Shown in pieces: positions 1 to 7,856 of a stretch of 21,321 nt of DNA. The notes beneath the pieces are model-generated. The model was not told where the DNA came from. It saw nothing but the letters and a program-made list of their open reading frames with translations, and did no database searches. The position numbers and the translations under genes were made by a program. The DNA comes from CAZUMH01 sp964621645 (GTDB lineage Bacteria > Zhuqueibacterota > QNDG01 > JAGLOF01), in contig CAZUMH010000056.1 of assembly GCA_964621645.1 (NCBI GenBank), positions 1-21,321 on the forward strand. The letters run 5' to 3'. Position 1 is the stretch's first letter; the number at the start of each line of letters is the position of its first letter.

Positions 1-774
1 CTCTGCCATTGTAATGAGATTCTCTTTCTCTCCTCCCTGGCCGTAGATATGCAGTGCAGCCCGGGGTTCCTTTTTCGCGATCGCGGGAAGAGCCTGAATC
101 GCAAGATCCACACCGAATATTTCCGAGAGATTACCATGGTATACTAGATTGATTTCTTTGCTTTTCCATTTCGCCTGTTCTGACCCGTTACGGAAGAAGA
201 GATTAGGATCAGGAGAGTTCAGTATTACCTCCACCTTTGCGGCCGGGGCGGAACGGGAAATGATTCGATCACGCCAGATATTGGTCACCGTGATCACTGA
301 ATCAGCATACAGGCATGCTAATCTTTCCACCCACTTCAGTATTCTTATCATCAGACTGTTATCATCAAGCGAGAATTTTCTCTGGTAAAACTCCGGGACG
401 AGATCATGAATATCCAGGATCACCCTGGCCCCGAGAAGTTTAGGAATAATAGTGGCGAAAACACCGAAATCCGGAATGTTGTGAAAATGCAAAACATGAT
501 ACCGATATCGCAGATGAAGTATTCCACATGTCAAAGTGGAAAGCGTGAAAAAAAGAAGCATCTGCCACAGATAGCTAAGAGGATTTGATTCCCGGTAGGA
601 ACGGGACATTACCCGGTGTACCCTCACTGCTCCCAGCTGTTCCACTCGTTTTTGCCCCTTGGCTCCCAGAGAAATGACATGAACCAGATCCCCTCGCTTG
701 CAGAGAGATTCGGCGTAACGATGAACCCGGTTATCGAATTCGAACTGCGAATAGGAAATCATGCATATTTTCAT
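1..774 (-). CDS. GT4-type glycosyltransferase, 3' part beyond left edge
   Basis: This reading frame starts at ATG 774 and stays open to base 1, giving 258 residues of a protein that continues outside the window. The first residues (MKICMISYSQF) and the following DNRVHRYAESL are typical of the N-terminal Rossmann domain of GT-B retaining glycosyltransferases (Glyco_transf_4). HFHNIPDFG (about 97-105) and DIHDLVPEF (121-129) are familiar motifs of that domain. A segment beginning VYHGNLSEIFGVD (211-223), followed by LHIYGQG (241-247), marks the start of the Glycos_transf_1 nucleotide-sugar-binding domain. The catalytic E-x7-E region would lie beyond the edge. The start overlaps the stop of the radical SAM gene as ATGA (771-774), with AGGAGA nine bases ahead, so translation is probably coupled. 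In this operon it most likely adds a sugar to a lipid-linked polysaccharide repeat on the cytoplasmic face. Donor and acceptor cannot be read from the sequence. Confidence 0.88.
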   Translation of the reverse strand, partial: MKICMISYSQFEFDNRVHRYAESLCKRGDLVHVISLGAKGQKRVEQLGAVRVHRVMSRSYRESNPLSYLWQMLLFFTLSTLTCGILHLRYRYHVLHFHNIPDFGVFATIIPKLLGARVILDIHDLVPEFYQRKFSLDDNSLMIRILKWVERLACLYADSVITVTNIWRDRIISRSAPAAKVEVILNSPDPNLFFRNGSEQAKWKSKEINLVYHGNLSEIFGVDLAIQALPAIAKKEPRAALHIYGQGGEKENLITMAE

Positions 775-2237
775 GAGCTGATCTCTCCTGCCTGCCCTTT
801 CTGACGCTTTACATTCCACTGGCGAGAACGTATCCATTCCATAATGCGGCGAAACGTCAAATTGAGAAAAAACATTCTCTGCACAGTATCCGATGCGAAA
901 AACGCGCCGGCTATTCTGCCCAACAAAGGCAGTTTAGGGAACATGCGGGCGATAGCCTCACGGGTTACCTCCTTTTCCACCTGTCGTATCCTTTTCAAAA
1001 TACGCAGCCGGTCCTCATAGCCAAGCTCAGGAGTGATAAAAACCGGCACGTTTTCGTTTTCAGTAACAAAATTAAGATATTCTTCCGGCTGGGTGATGAA
1101 CCAATTATTGGCTTTGACTGTGTCGAAAAGTTCCGTTCCCGGATAAGGAATAGGATTGTTTAAAATAACCCTCTTAACTGGATATTTACGAACCAGACGG
1201 ATTGAATCTTCGATATCCGCCTCAGTTTCGTGAGGCATCCCCGTAATGACAAAAATCTTTACGTCATATCCCAATTCACAGGCAATCCGTATCCCGGCTT
1301 CAATCTGTTCAATAGTTTCGCCTTTTTTGTTAAAGCGCAGCATCTTGTTATTGCCTCCGTCCACACCGAAGGCAATATAGTTAAAGCCGACGTCTCTCAT
1401 CCGGGCCAACAGCTCACGATTGACCCGATCAGCCCGGATTCCGTTTGAGCAACGGTACTCGGCATCGGCTAATCCTCTCTTTTCAATAAGATCACAAATC
1501 TCGTAGACACGTTCGTTAAGAAGCGTTAAATTGTCATCGTCATAATTGAAAACCCGATATCCTTTTTCGTACCAGTACTGTATTTCATTGACAACATTTT
1601 CTGCACTTCGGTAGCGATATTTTCGTGTCATGATCTTATTGGGACAAAAGACACATTGGTAAGGACAACCTCTGCTGGAATTAAACGGCATCTCTCGAAT
1701 ATAGCGGCTTAAATTCAACCCCTGATAACGCGGCCAGGGAATGCTGTCCAATTCTGTAGTAAGAGGACGGGGACCGTTTACGATGATTTCATTCCCGTTT
1801 CTATAGATCAGACTCTTTATCTCTGAGATATCGAGATTGCCTTGACACAGCTCCAGTAGAGTAAATTCACCCTCATTAACGACCGCATAGTCAATTTCAC
1901 TGCACTCCTCCAGTACTTTTTCCTTTAGTACAGTAACATGAGGGCCTCCCGCAACTATCTTCGACTCCGGACTGAGTTCCCTGATGGAATGGATAAGTTG
2001 GTATGAACGCAGATATTCCAGAGATACGAGACTTACACCGATGAGATCATAGTGGACTGACTGTATCATCTTCTTTAGTTTTTTATCGCTTGAACCGAAC
2101 CGCAAATCCAGAATATCGCAGGAAATGGTATTATCATGCAACGTTTGAGCCAGATATCCAAGGTTCTGAGGAGGTCGAGCAGCTCCCAAATAACTGGAAG
2201 AAGGTGGACTAATGAGCAGTATTCTGTCGAATCTCAT
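771..2237 (-). CDS. B12-binding-domain radical SAM enzyme
   Basis: A 488-residue protein with the layout of class B (cobalamin-dependent) radical SAM enzymes. The N-terminal Rossmann-like B12-binding domain (about 1-150) shows ILLISPP near the start, DLIGVSL (64-70) and IVAGGPH (94-100). A linker with PWPRY (167-171) is typical of these enzymes. The radical SAM core carries the 4Fe-4S ligands C191, C195 and C198 in RGCPYQCVFC. A SAM-binding region follows, with FNYDDDNLT (230-238) and FGVDGGNNKML (290-300). The family includes methylases, C-C bond formers and ring-rearranging enzymes, and the substrate cannot be predicted. The start ATG at 2237 has GGGAGA six bases ahead and overlaps the end of the formyltransferase gene by 29 bp. 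The stop overlaps the next glycosyltransferase start. In this setting it may modify a sugar, lipid or attached group of the polysaccharide, which is inference. Confidence 0.9.
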   Translation of the reverse strand: MRFDRILLISPPSSSYLGAARPPQNLGYLAQTLHDNTISCDILDLRFGSSDKKLKKMIQSVHYDLIGVSLVSLEYLRSYQLIHSIRELSPESKIVAGGPHVTVLKEKVLEECSEIDYAVVNEGEFTLLELCQGNLDISEIKSLIYRNGNEIIVNGPRPLTTELDSIPWPRYQGLNLSRYIREMPFNSSRGCPYQCVFCPNKIMTRKYRYRSAENVVNEIQYWYEKGYRVFNYDDDNLTLLNERVYEICDLIEKRGLADAEYRCSNGIRADRVNRELLARMRDVGFNYIAFGVDGGNNKMLRFNKKGETIEQIEAGIRIACELGYDVKIFVITGMPHETEADIEDSIRLVRKYPVKRVILNNPIPYPGTELFDTVKANNWFITQPEEYLNFVTENENVPVFITPELGYEDRLRILKRIRQVEKEVTREAIARMFPKLPLLGRIAGAFFASDTVQRMFFLNLTFRRIMEWIRSRQWNVKRQKGQAGEISS

Positions 2238-2997
2238 GCGGTTTCTCCCATTTTCTGAGATTTCTGTTAATCCGTTTCACTCTGGTGTAGGCCATTGAAC
2301 GGTAGTTTTCGCCAACTGGTTCAGGAATCTGCGGATAGACCAGTGTGCCCTTTTCCAATGTTTGTATCGTTAAAGCCATAAGTTGCGCACCACGGGCAAC
2401 GGCACGGTCATTTATCCGTGCGACAGTATCCCTTTTATTTACGGGCACACGTTCACGCAAAATGATACGTCCCCGGTCGATTTTCTCATCAATAAAATGC
2501 ACACTTACTCCAGGGAGGTCTCCCTTTTCCAAAGCATGAGCATTTGCGCCTAATCCCCGATACGTCGGCAGCCAGCCGGGATGTGCATTGAGACATCCAA
2601 GTCTCCCCTTATTAAATATATATTCCTTCAAGATAGGTGCTGAAGCAATCGCTAAGAGATCGGGATGCAATGATGAAAGCAGTGTTTCGCATTCTCTGCT
2701 GTTGAATTTTGCAACTGTATAGACCGGAATAGCATTTTTATCCGCCAACTTAGTTACTGTAGTCCCGGTTATCTTTAACCAAAGTATCTGGAGCATTCTC
2801 CTTATTGTTTCCGATAATCCATCGCTGGCAATCTTGCGGCGAATACGGTTCCTATGACTGCCTGTCGGTTTAATTTCCGTTACCACTCCGGTTATATTTA
2901 TTTTATCCCTGAGAAAAGCTTTTATAAAGGCTGTTCCCACGGGATTATCTGGATAGGCGAGAAGTATGACGGATAATTTTCCCTTTTTTTCGTTCAT
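2209..2997 (-). CDS. Formyltransferase-family protein (Formyl_trans_N)
   Basis: I place the start at ATG 2997 (262 residues), preceded by GGAAAGGG. The frame is open to another ATG at 3081, but that adds 28 residues unlike the family and has a weak ribosome site. The core carries the folate-dependent formyltransferase signature: N137-A-H139-P-G-W-L-P, YRG at 146-148, then VHFIDEKIDRGRII (166-179). N137, H139 and D174 match the catalytic Asn-His-Asp set of GART, methionyl-tRNA formyltransferase and sugar N-formyltransferases. The C-terminal anticodon/OB-like domain of Fmt is absent, so a tRNA role is unlikely. Members in polysaccharide loci commonly N-formylate amino sugars such as dTDP-Qui4N or dTDP-Fuc3N. 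A similar role is plausible here, but the acceptor is unknown. The gene sits just downstream of a decayed DUF362 remnant and overlaps the radical SAM start by 29 bp. Confidence 0.85.
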   Translation of the reverse strand: MNEKKGKLSVILLAYPDNPVGTAFIKAFLRDKINITGVVTEIKPTGSHRNRIRRKIASDGLSETIRRMLQILWLKITGTTVTKLADKNAIPVYTVAKFNSRECETLLSSLHPDLLAIASAPILKEYIFNKGRLGCLNAHPGWLPTYRGLGANAHALEKGDLPGVSVHFIDEKIDRGRIILRERVPVNKRDTVARINDRAVARGAQLMALTIQTLEKGTLVYPQIPEPVGENYRSMAYTRVKRINRNLRKWEKPHEIRQNTAH

Positions 2998-3142
2998 ATG
3001 GTCCCTTTCCGTTTCAAGCGAGACTGACACTTTTGGATTTCTATATACTGTCCAATACTGCCGCCTGCTTGTTTCCGGCATAGCCTTACGGCATACAGTG
3101 GAACGGACCCTCCAGCCAGTCCGGATCAGTGTATCTGCGTCC

Positions 3143-3551
3143 TTACCGGTGATAGGGCAAGAATAAAAGCTCTGCCGCCAGATAGTCTGGGGCCACTGGA
3201 TCGCTACTCGCCATCACACTGGCCGCCCGTAGCGGTTTTCATATCTGCCGCAGGGTCCTACGGTCTCCGCAGCGATGATATTCAGGTCAGCCCGCCTTAT
3301 ATTGTTCATAAAGTATCCAACCGCAGCACCCAGCGCTTCTGGATGGGATGGAGCGGTACAGCGTATTATCTTGCTTAAAATTACGGATCTGTGTGTTGCA
3401 GACGATCCCGCCAGGTTCAACACAATCTTTCCCAAAGCCATGTCCTTTGGTCAATCTAATCCTATACAGAGAATAGTATAATAACCGAGCAGCTGTGATC
3501 CATGTTCACCATAAGCTGCTCGAGAAATTGTTTTCGCTGCGCTACTTTCAT
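3143..3551 (-). pseudogene. Decayed DUF362-family gene (frameshifts, internal deletion)
   Basis: The stretch between the decarboxylase and the formyltransferase has no intact gene but holds recognisable pieces. An ATG at 3551 overlaps the upstream stop as ATGA, as at other junctions of this operon, but its frame ends after 29 residues. In another frame (3441-3214) a segment with TAPSHPEALGAAVGYF, then LNIIAAETVGP and GRYENRYG, resembles the N-terminal third of DUF362 proteins. The intact paralogue at 17187-18086 has TTNPDVVVAVVRL at the matching place. That frame hits TGA at 3214-3216. A third frame (about 3220-3143) reads VMASSDPVAPDYLAAELL, matching the C-terminal DUF362 motif seen as VVAGTDPVAIDSYGATMF in the intact copy. 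About 150 central residues are missing. I read this as a former operon member lost by deletion and frameshift. The homology is judged by eye, and assembly error is possible for one frameshift but not for the missing middle. Confidence 0.5.
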
Positions 3552-4369
3552 GCGCTTTCTGGAACATTTTCTACCACTGCCACGACGGTCTTGCCAGCCT
3601 TTACTGTATCACCCTCTTTTGCGATAATGCGTGTATTCTCCGGAAGAAGTATATCGACCTGTGATCCGAATGTTATCATGCCAATCCTTTCACATCGTTT
3701 CACACGGTCACCCTTTCTCTTCCAGATCTTTATCCTGCGAACCAGGCGTGATGCGATTTGAATCACAATCACTGTTATCGTGCTTCCTTTGATGATTGTA
3801 CATACACGCTCATTTTCGTGCAGGGAACGAAGATCCCGTAATGACAGAAATTTTCCCGGAAGCCGTATTATATCATTTATCTGGCCAGACATGGGGGCAC
3901 GGTTCACATGCACATCAAGCACACTCATCTCAATTCCGATATGCCAAATATCACCGGAGATAATTCCCGAGCTGGACATTTCAGTATAGGGAAGGATTCT
4001 CCCTTTCTTTATTCCCACCGGGGTCTCCCCTGCGGGAGATTTTTTGACATACCTTACGGTTCCATCCGCCGGGGAAACCAGGTAGTGTTCCTTTTCATTA
4101 CAACTTCTTTCGGGATCCCGATAGAACCTGCAAAGAATAAGAATGATCGTCACTACCAGAATAACCACAACACTATATATTATAAATCCAATACCTTGCG
4201 GCTTCCAGCCCAGGAAAAAGATACTTCGAGTGATTAAGACGGATAGAATGCCGACAACCACACCACCAAAGAACCCGTATGCTATTTTAACATGCACTTT
4301 TAGGGACAATATGGTTAATAATAACAGCGCAATACCAACCTGAATGGGAATTATCTGCACCCAGCTCAT
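3548..4369 (-). CDS. Phosphatidylserine decarboxylase-family protein (pyruvoyl enzyme), membrane-anchored
   Basis: I choose ATG 4369 (273 residues): it overlaps the ATP-grasp stop as ATGA and has GAGG six bases ahead. The ATG at 4420 would give a 55-bp overlap and an atypical charged tail. Three hydrophobic segments (about 5-24, 29-53 and 59-80) precede RFYRDPER (81-88), SPADG (99-103), DVHVNRAP (152-159) and MITFGSQVD (231-239). These are the hallmarks of the short bacterial/archaeal PSD family. G235-S236 is the expected self-cleavage site, with Ser236 becoming the pyruvoyl group of the alpha subunit. The usual reaction is phosphatidylserine to phosphatidylethanolamine at the inner membrane. 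Short relatives decarboxylate archaetidylserine. No phosphatidylserine synthase is adjacent, and the gene sits among glycan genes. It may be the cell's ordinary PSD moved into this operon, or it may act on a seryl group of another lipid-linked intermediate. Confidence 0.85.
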   Translation of the reverse strand: MSWVQIIPIQVGIALLLLTILSLKVHVKIAYGFFGGVVVGILSVLITRSIFFLGWKPQGIGFIIYSVVVILVVTIILILCRFYRDPERSCNEKEHYLVSPADGTVRYVKKSPAGETPVGIKKGRILPYTEMSSSGIISGDIWHIGIEMSVLDVHVNRAPMSGQINDIIRLPGKFLSLRDLRSLHENERVCTIIKGSTITVIVIQIASRLVRRIKIWKRKGDRVKRCERIGMITFGSQVDILLPENTRIIAKEGDTVKAGKTVVAVVENVPESA

Positions 4370-5538
4370 GAAAATCCTCTTTCCCTTCTTAGGTGCGGAA
4401 GCAGCATTAGTTCTCCCCAAAAGGGCAGCGGATCTTGAAGCGAGAATACTGCAAAAGTTTTTTTACCTCGGATAGATTTAAAATACTCGACCAAATTCAA
4501 GCGCCCTTTCTTCATTTCACTTAGGACAACAGCCGTATCCGTAAGCAGCCGTATCCATTTGATTCCTGTTTTGTAACCGTTGGGAGAAAATGGAAGTCCG
4601 TTTAAGTCCCGGTAAACTAAATAAGGCAAGTTAACACCCGCTGCCGTCGCCAGAGAGTGCCAGCCCCATATGCGGGCATTTACCTCCAGTAATTTATATA
4701 CTCCATCTCTGGGATCACGGATGAATTCGACCTCAGCCAATCCGTAATAATTAATGCTTTTTAAAAATTTCTGGCTCTGTGTTTCAATATCAGGGATGCT
4801 GGTTGTAACGGCAAACGTGCTCGCCTGTCCGAAATCCATTGGATGCTGTCTGGGTCTGGCTGCTGTAATCGATGATATGCTCTTTCCATCCTTGAAAAAA
4901 GGGCAATAAGAGAAAAGATTACGTGATACTTCGGGGATTTCTTCCTGGATGAGTATTTCCTCTGGAGGGATAAAACGAGAGGCTTTTCGGTAATTCTCAA
5001 GAAGTTCCTTTTCATTCAACGCTCTGAAAACCTTCTTCCCGGTCTGGCGGAAGAAATCACGCATCACGGCTGGCTTTATCAGGGCTGGATAGGGTATCTC
5101 AAACTGAGACAGATCCGCTTCATTTCGAGGATAAAACGTCCTGGGCGTTGGAATATTCAGGGAATCGGCTTGTTGGTAGGTATATTTCTTGTTATACGTG
5201 AACTTAATCGTATTCCAGGATGGGGTCATCAGTCGGTAGACAGTTGTCAGCAGGTCGTGATTAAAAGAAAGAAGACGAACCGTTTCATCGTCGGTGGGGA
5301 AAATGCAATACCCGGTACATCCCTTCTCATCAGCAATGTTCATAAGAAATGAAAGATAATCCTCGCCATCCAGGATAGAGGGACTTTTTATAAAACGAGT
5401 AATACAACGTGAAAAACGACTAAGGCAGGGCTCAGAATCCAAAAGTACTACTGGTATCCCTTTCGCCGCGAGCGCCCGGATGACTCCCAAGCCTTGAAAA
5501 TGTCCACCGATTACAATGGCTCCAGGGATCTCTTTCAT
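4366..5538 (-). CDS. ATP-grasp carboxylate ligase
   Basis: A 390-residue ATP-grasp protein of the carbamoyl-phosphate-synthase-like/PylC-like type. It opens with a Rossmann-like pre-ATP-grasp domain (AIVIGGHFQGLGVIRAL, 7-23; FPTDDETVRLL, 80-90). The ATP-grasp fold follows, with YNKKYTYQQA (115-124), PALIKP with K155, the hinge-like LIQEEIP (196-202), AEVEFIRD with E269 and E271, and the Mg-binding LLEVNARIWGWH with E285 and N287. Such enzymes activate a carboxylate as an acyl-phosphate and join it to an amine or thiol. Homologues often occur in polysaccharide and lipid-modification loci, but substrates are mostly unknown. The gene starts 17 bp after the kinase stop and is coupled by ATGA to the decarboxylase gene. 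That arrangement suggests ligation of an amino acid or similar group followed by decarboxylation, which is an inference. No fusion or missing metal ligand was seen. Confidence 0.85.
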   Translation of the reverse strand: MKEIPGAIVIGGHFQGLGVIRALAAKGIPVVLLDSEPCLSRFSRCITRFIKSPSILDGEDYLSFLMNIADEKGCTGYCIFPTDDETVRLLSFNHDLLTTVYRLMTPSWNTIKFTYNKKYTYQQADSLNIPTPRTFYPRNEADLSQFEIPYPALIKPAVMRDFFRQTGKKVFRALNEKELLENYRKASRFIPPEEILIQEEIPEVSRNLFSYCPFFKDGKSISSITAARPRQHPMDFGQASTFAVTTSIPDIETQSQKFLKSINYYGLAEVEFIRDPRDGVYKLLEVNARIWGWHSLATAAGVNLPYLVYRDLNGLPFSPNGYKTGIKWIRLLTDTAVVLSEMKKGRLNLVEYFKSIRGKKTFAVFSLQDPLPFWGELMLLPHLRRERGFS

Positions 5539-5555
5539 ATCGAAGGTTTTCCATG

Positions 5556-7856
5556 TTAAATATTAAGTTTCTTCTTTGCTTGTTTATCTTCAAGCTTAGC
5601 CGTATAAGAAGTATAATAATCTTTGTAATCGTACATCTCGGGCCTGTTAATTCCCGTGAGAACTGCTCCCATTATCTTCGCTTTGACTCTTTTTAGCATA
5701 TCTAAGGCCTTGCTTAATTCTCTTTGGGAGGTCTTCCCCGCCTGGGTAACTATAATTACCCCATCCACCAGTGAGGCTAAAACCGTTGAGTCCGTTACCG
5801 CTAAAACCGGTGGACTGTCGAAAATGATAACATCGAAGACATCGATAACTTTTCTTATAAACCGGAGCATTGATTTCGAGCCTATTAATTCCGATGTATT
5901 CTTAGCTCCCATACCCGACCCGATGAGATAAAGGCCCTTAACACCCGTCTCTCGACACGCCTCCTGCCACCGGTTTTTCCCGGCAAGAATATTCGTCAAG
6001 CCCGTCTTACGTCTGCTTCCTGTAAAGAGCATATCCAGTACAGGACGACGCAGATCGGCATCGATGAGCAATGTCCTCATCCCTTTTTGCGCAATGGTAA
6101 TCGCCAAATTAGAGGCCGTTGTTGATTTCCCTTCCGAAGGTCCGGCACTGGTGACAAGTATGGTCTTCCATGGCCGGTTTTGATTTGCGAAATATATGGA
6201 GGTCCGAATAGATCTATATGACTCGGCAACAGTGGAATAACTGTTTCTTTTCGTAAGAAGATACGGATAGATTCCCTTAGCTCGATTCAATATCCACTGA
6301 GAGCTGTTTCTTCCCTTTGAATACTTTTTGGTTTTATAGCGTGGGACAGTGCCAATAATGTCAACATCCAAAGATTGAATATCTTTGGAATTCTGAACGG
6401 TGTCCTGGAAATATTCCCTGCTAAACGCCAGCCCTACCCCGAGAAGGATTCCGAAGAAGAATCCCATAAAAATATTCTGTGAGGTATTAGGGAGTACTGG
6501 ATTTTCCGGGGCAATCGCAAGATCGACGATTTGAGAAACACCCAGCTGAGCCGCTTCCTGTATTTTGGTGCGTTCGTACCGTTCCCTGAGCATGATATAA
6601 ATATTATCATTTACCTGCACATTCATCTCCAAATTAGCCAGTTGAAGATTCTGTTCAGGGAGTTTTTCCATGCGTACGCGATATTCCTGAATACTCTTAC
6701 TCTGTATTTTAAGTTTTGCAATCAAAGATTTTCGGTCTGTCTCGAATTTCAGAATATCGACGACGAGATTCTCTCCAAGTGAGAGAGGATCATATGAAGT
6801 TAAGCTTGAATTGGCAAGATTCTTTGCCTCTTCTTCTATTTTTTGTTTGAGTCCCTTGATCCGGTTTTCCCATTCGGATATCTGTCTGTCATCGAGACTA
6901 AGGTTTGAACCGATCAACTGAGCTTTTTTTGCCGCTATCTTGCTCTCAAGCTCAGATTTTTGTTTTGTAAGTTCCTTCAAAGTAGGTGTGGAAAGATTTG
7001 CCAGATCATCCACAATCGCTTTATTGACTTTAGAAAGCTGCTCCTTCAAGTACGATAATTTCTCTTCAATGGCTTCAAGTTCTGATCTGGTTTCGTTATA
7101 CATCGATTTGAGTGATGCCATCTGTTCCACGAGTTGATTTGTTTCGGCATCGAGAGAGACAACCTTCTGATTTTTCTGGAATTCTGCCAAAGCTTGGTGG
7201 GCTTGTTCTCTTTCCTTTCCCAGCTCCTTGAGTTTCTCTTCAAGGAATCTCTTCTCTTGAGTCACTTCGCCTCGCGCATCAGCAAGACTATACTCCTGAT
7301 ATGTTTGCACCCAGGTATTTACCAGAACAGAAGCTTCCCATGGCTGAACCGAGCGGGCACGCAACTGGATAATATCGGATTCATTACCGTAGGTTACCTT
7401 GGTCGCGTTCATAAAAGCATATACTGCATCTTTAGATGACGGCGGTGGTGTCTCTTTCTTTTTTCTCCCCAGTTTCTCCCAGATCCTATCCTGCAATGTT
7501 GGAGTTCCATTTTCATTCATGTTTCCCAAAATGGCCAAGGAATCAACATAAATGGAATTATACAACTTCTTTACTGTCTGAACAGCCAAAGTTCTACTTT
7601 CAAGATGCGCGACCTGATTCTTTAACAAATATTTTTGAGCCAATAGTGCGGGCATATCAAAAAGCTGGGTACGCATTTCATTGTTTTCTCTAATGGATAG
7701 GGTTGCCTCTGCTTCGTACACTGGTTTTGTCGTCAAAGTGATGAAGCTGACGGTTATCATCACACTGAGAAAAGAGAAAAAGACAATGATCCAGTTTCTC
7801 CGAATCGGTAAAAGCAACTCATTTAGACTCATGGTTCGAAGATTATTCTTTTCCAC
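5556..7856 (-). CDS. Wzc-like polysaccharide co-polymerase / BY-type tyrosine autokinase
   Basis: The likely start is GTG 7856 (766 residues), with GGAGAG five bases ahead and a 14-bp overlap with the deacetylase gene. The frame extends to a GTG at 7901, and ATG 7832 is an alternative. Order: a Wzz-type N-terminus with a membrane helix (about 22-42), a long coiled-coil region (about 195-350), a GNVR-like segment near IYIMLRERYERTKIQEAAQ (about 419-437), a second membrane helix (about 462-480), then the cytoplasmic kinase. The kinase has Walker A GPSEGKST (571-578), Walker A' LLIDADLRRP (596-605), Walker B IIFDSPP (677-683) and a C-terminal tyrosine cluster YDYKDYYTSY (742-751). These are the features of a fused chain-length regulator and bacterial tyrosine kinase, controlling polymerisation and export of capsule or exopolysaccharide through cycling phosphorylation. 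This gene most firmly fixes the locus as a polysaccharide operon. No cognate low-molecular-weight phosphatase is in view. Confidence 0.93.
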   Translation of the reverse strand: MEKNNLRTMSLNELLLPIRRNWIIVFFSFLSVMITVSFITLTTKPVYEAEATLSIRENNEMRTQLFDMPALLAQKYLLKNQVAHLESRTLAVQTVKKLYNSIYVDSLAILGNMNENGTPTLQDRIWEKLGRKKKETPPPSSKDAVYAFMNATKVTYGNESDIIQLRARSVQPWEASVLVNTWVQTYQEYSLADARGEVTQEKRFLEEKLKELGKEREQAHQALAEFQKNQKVVSLDAETNQLVEQMASLKSMYNETRSELEAIEEKLSYLKEQLSKVNKAIVDDLANLSTPTLKELTKQKSELESKIAAKKAQLIGSNLSLDDRQISEWENRIKGLKQKIEEEAKNLANSSLTSYDPLSLGENLVVDILKFETDRKSLIAKLKIQSKSIQEYRVRMEKLPEQNLQLANLEMNVQVNDNIYIMLRERYERTKIQEAAQLGVSQIVDLAIAPENPVLPNTSQNIFMGFFFGILLGVGLAFSREYFQDTVQNSKDIQSLDVDIIGTVPRYKTKKYSKGRNSSQWILNRAKGIYPYLLTKRNSYSTVAESYRSIRTSIYFANQNRPWKTILVTSAGPSEGKSTTASNLAITIAQKGMRTLLIDADLRRPVLDMLFTGSRRKTGLTNILAGKNRWQEACRETGVKGLYLIGSGMGAKNTSELIGSKSMLRFIRKVIDVFDVIIFDSPPVLAVTDSTVLASLVDGVIIVTQAGKTSQRELSKALDMLKRVKAKIMGAVLTGINRPEMYDYKDYYTSYTAKLEDKQAKKKLNI

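Noticed and set aside
2998..3081. N-terminal extension of the formyltransferase to ATG 3081
   Set aside because: The extra 28 residues are unlike the family and overlap remnant DNA. ATG 2997 has a much better ribosome site and places the Rossmann strand right at the start.
3214..3216. TGA in the DUF362 remnant as a selenocysteine codon
   Set aside because: Reading through gives sequence unlike DUF362, while the matching C-terminal motif is in another frame. A frameshift plus deletion explains it better, and I see no SECIS hairpin.
4370..4420. Longer start for the PSD-family gene
   Set aside because: It would overlap the ATP-grasp gene by 55 bp and add a charged tail. The ATGA junction at 4366-4369 with GAGG ahead is far more likely.
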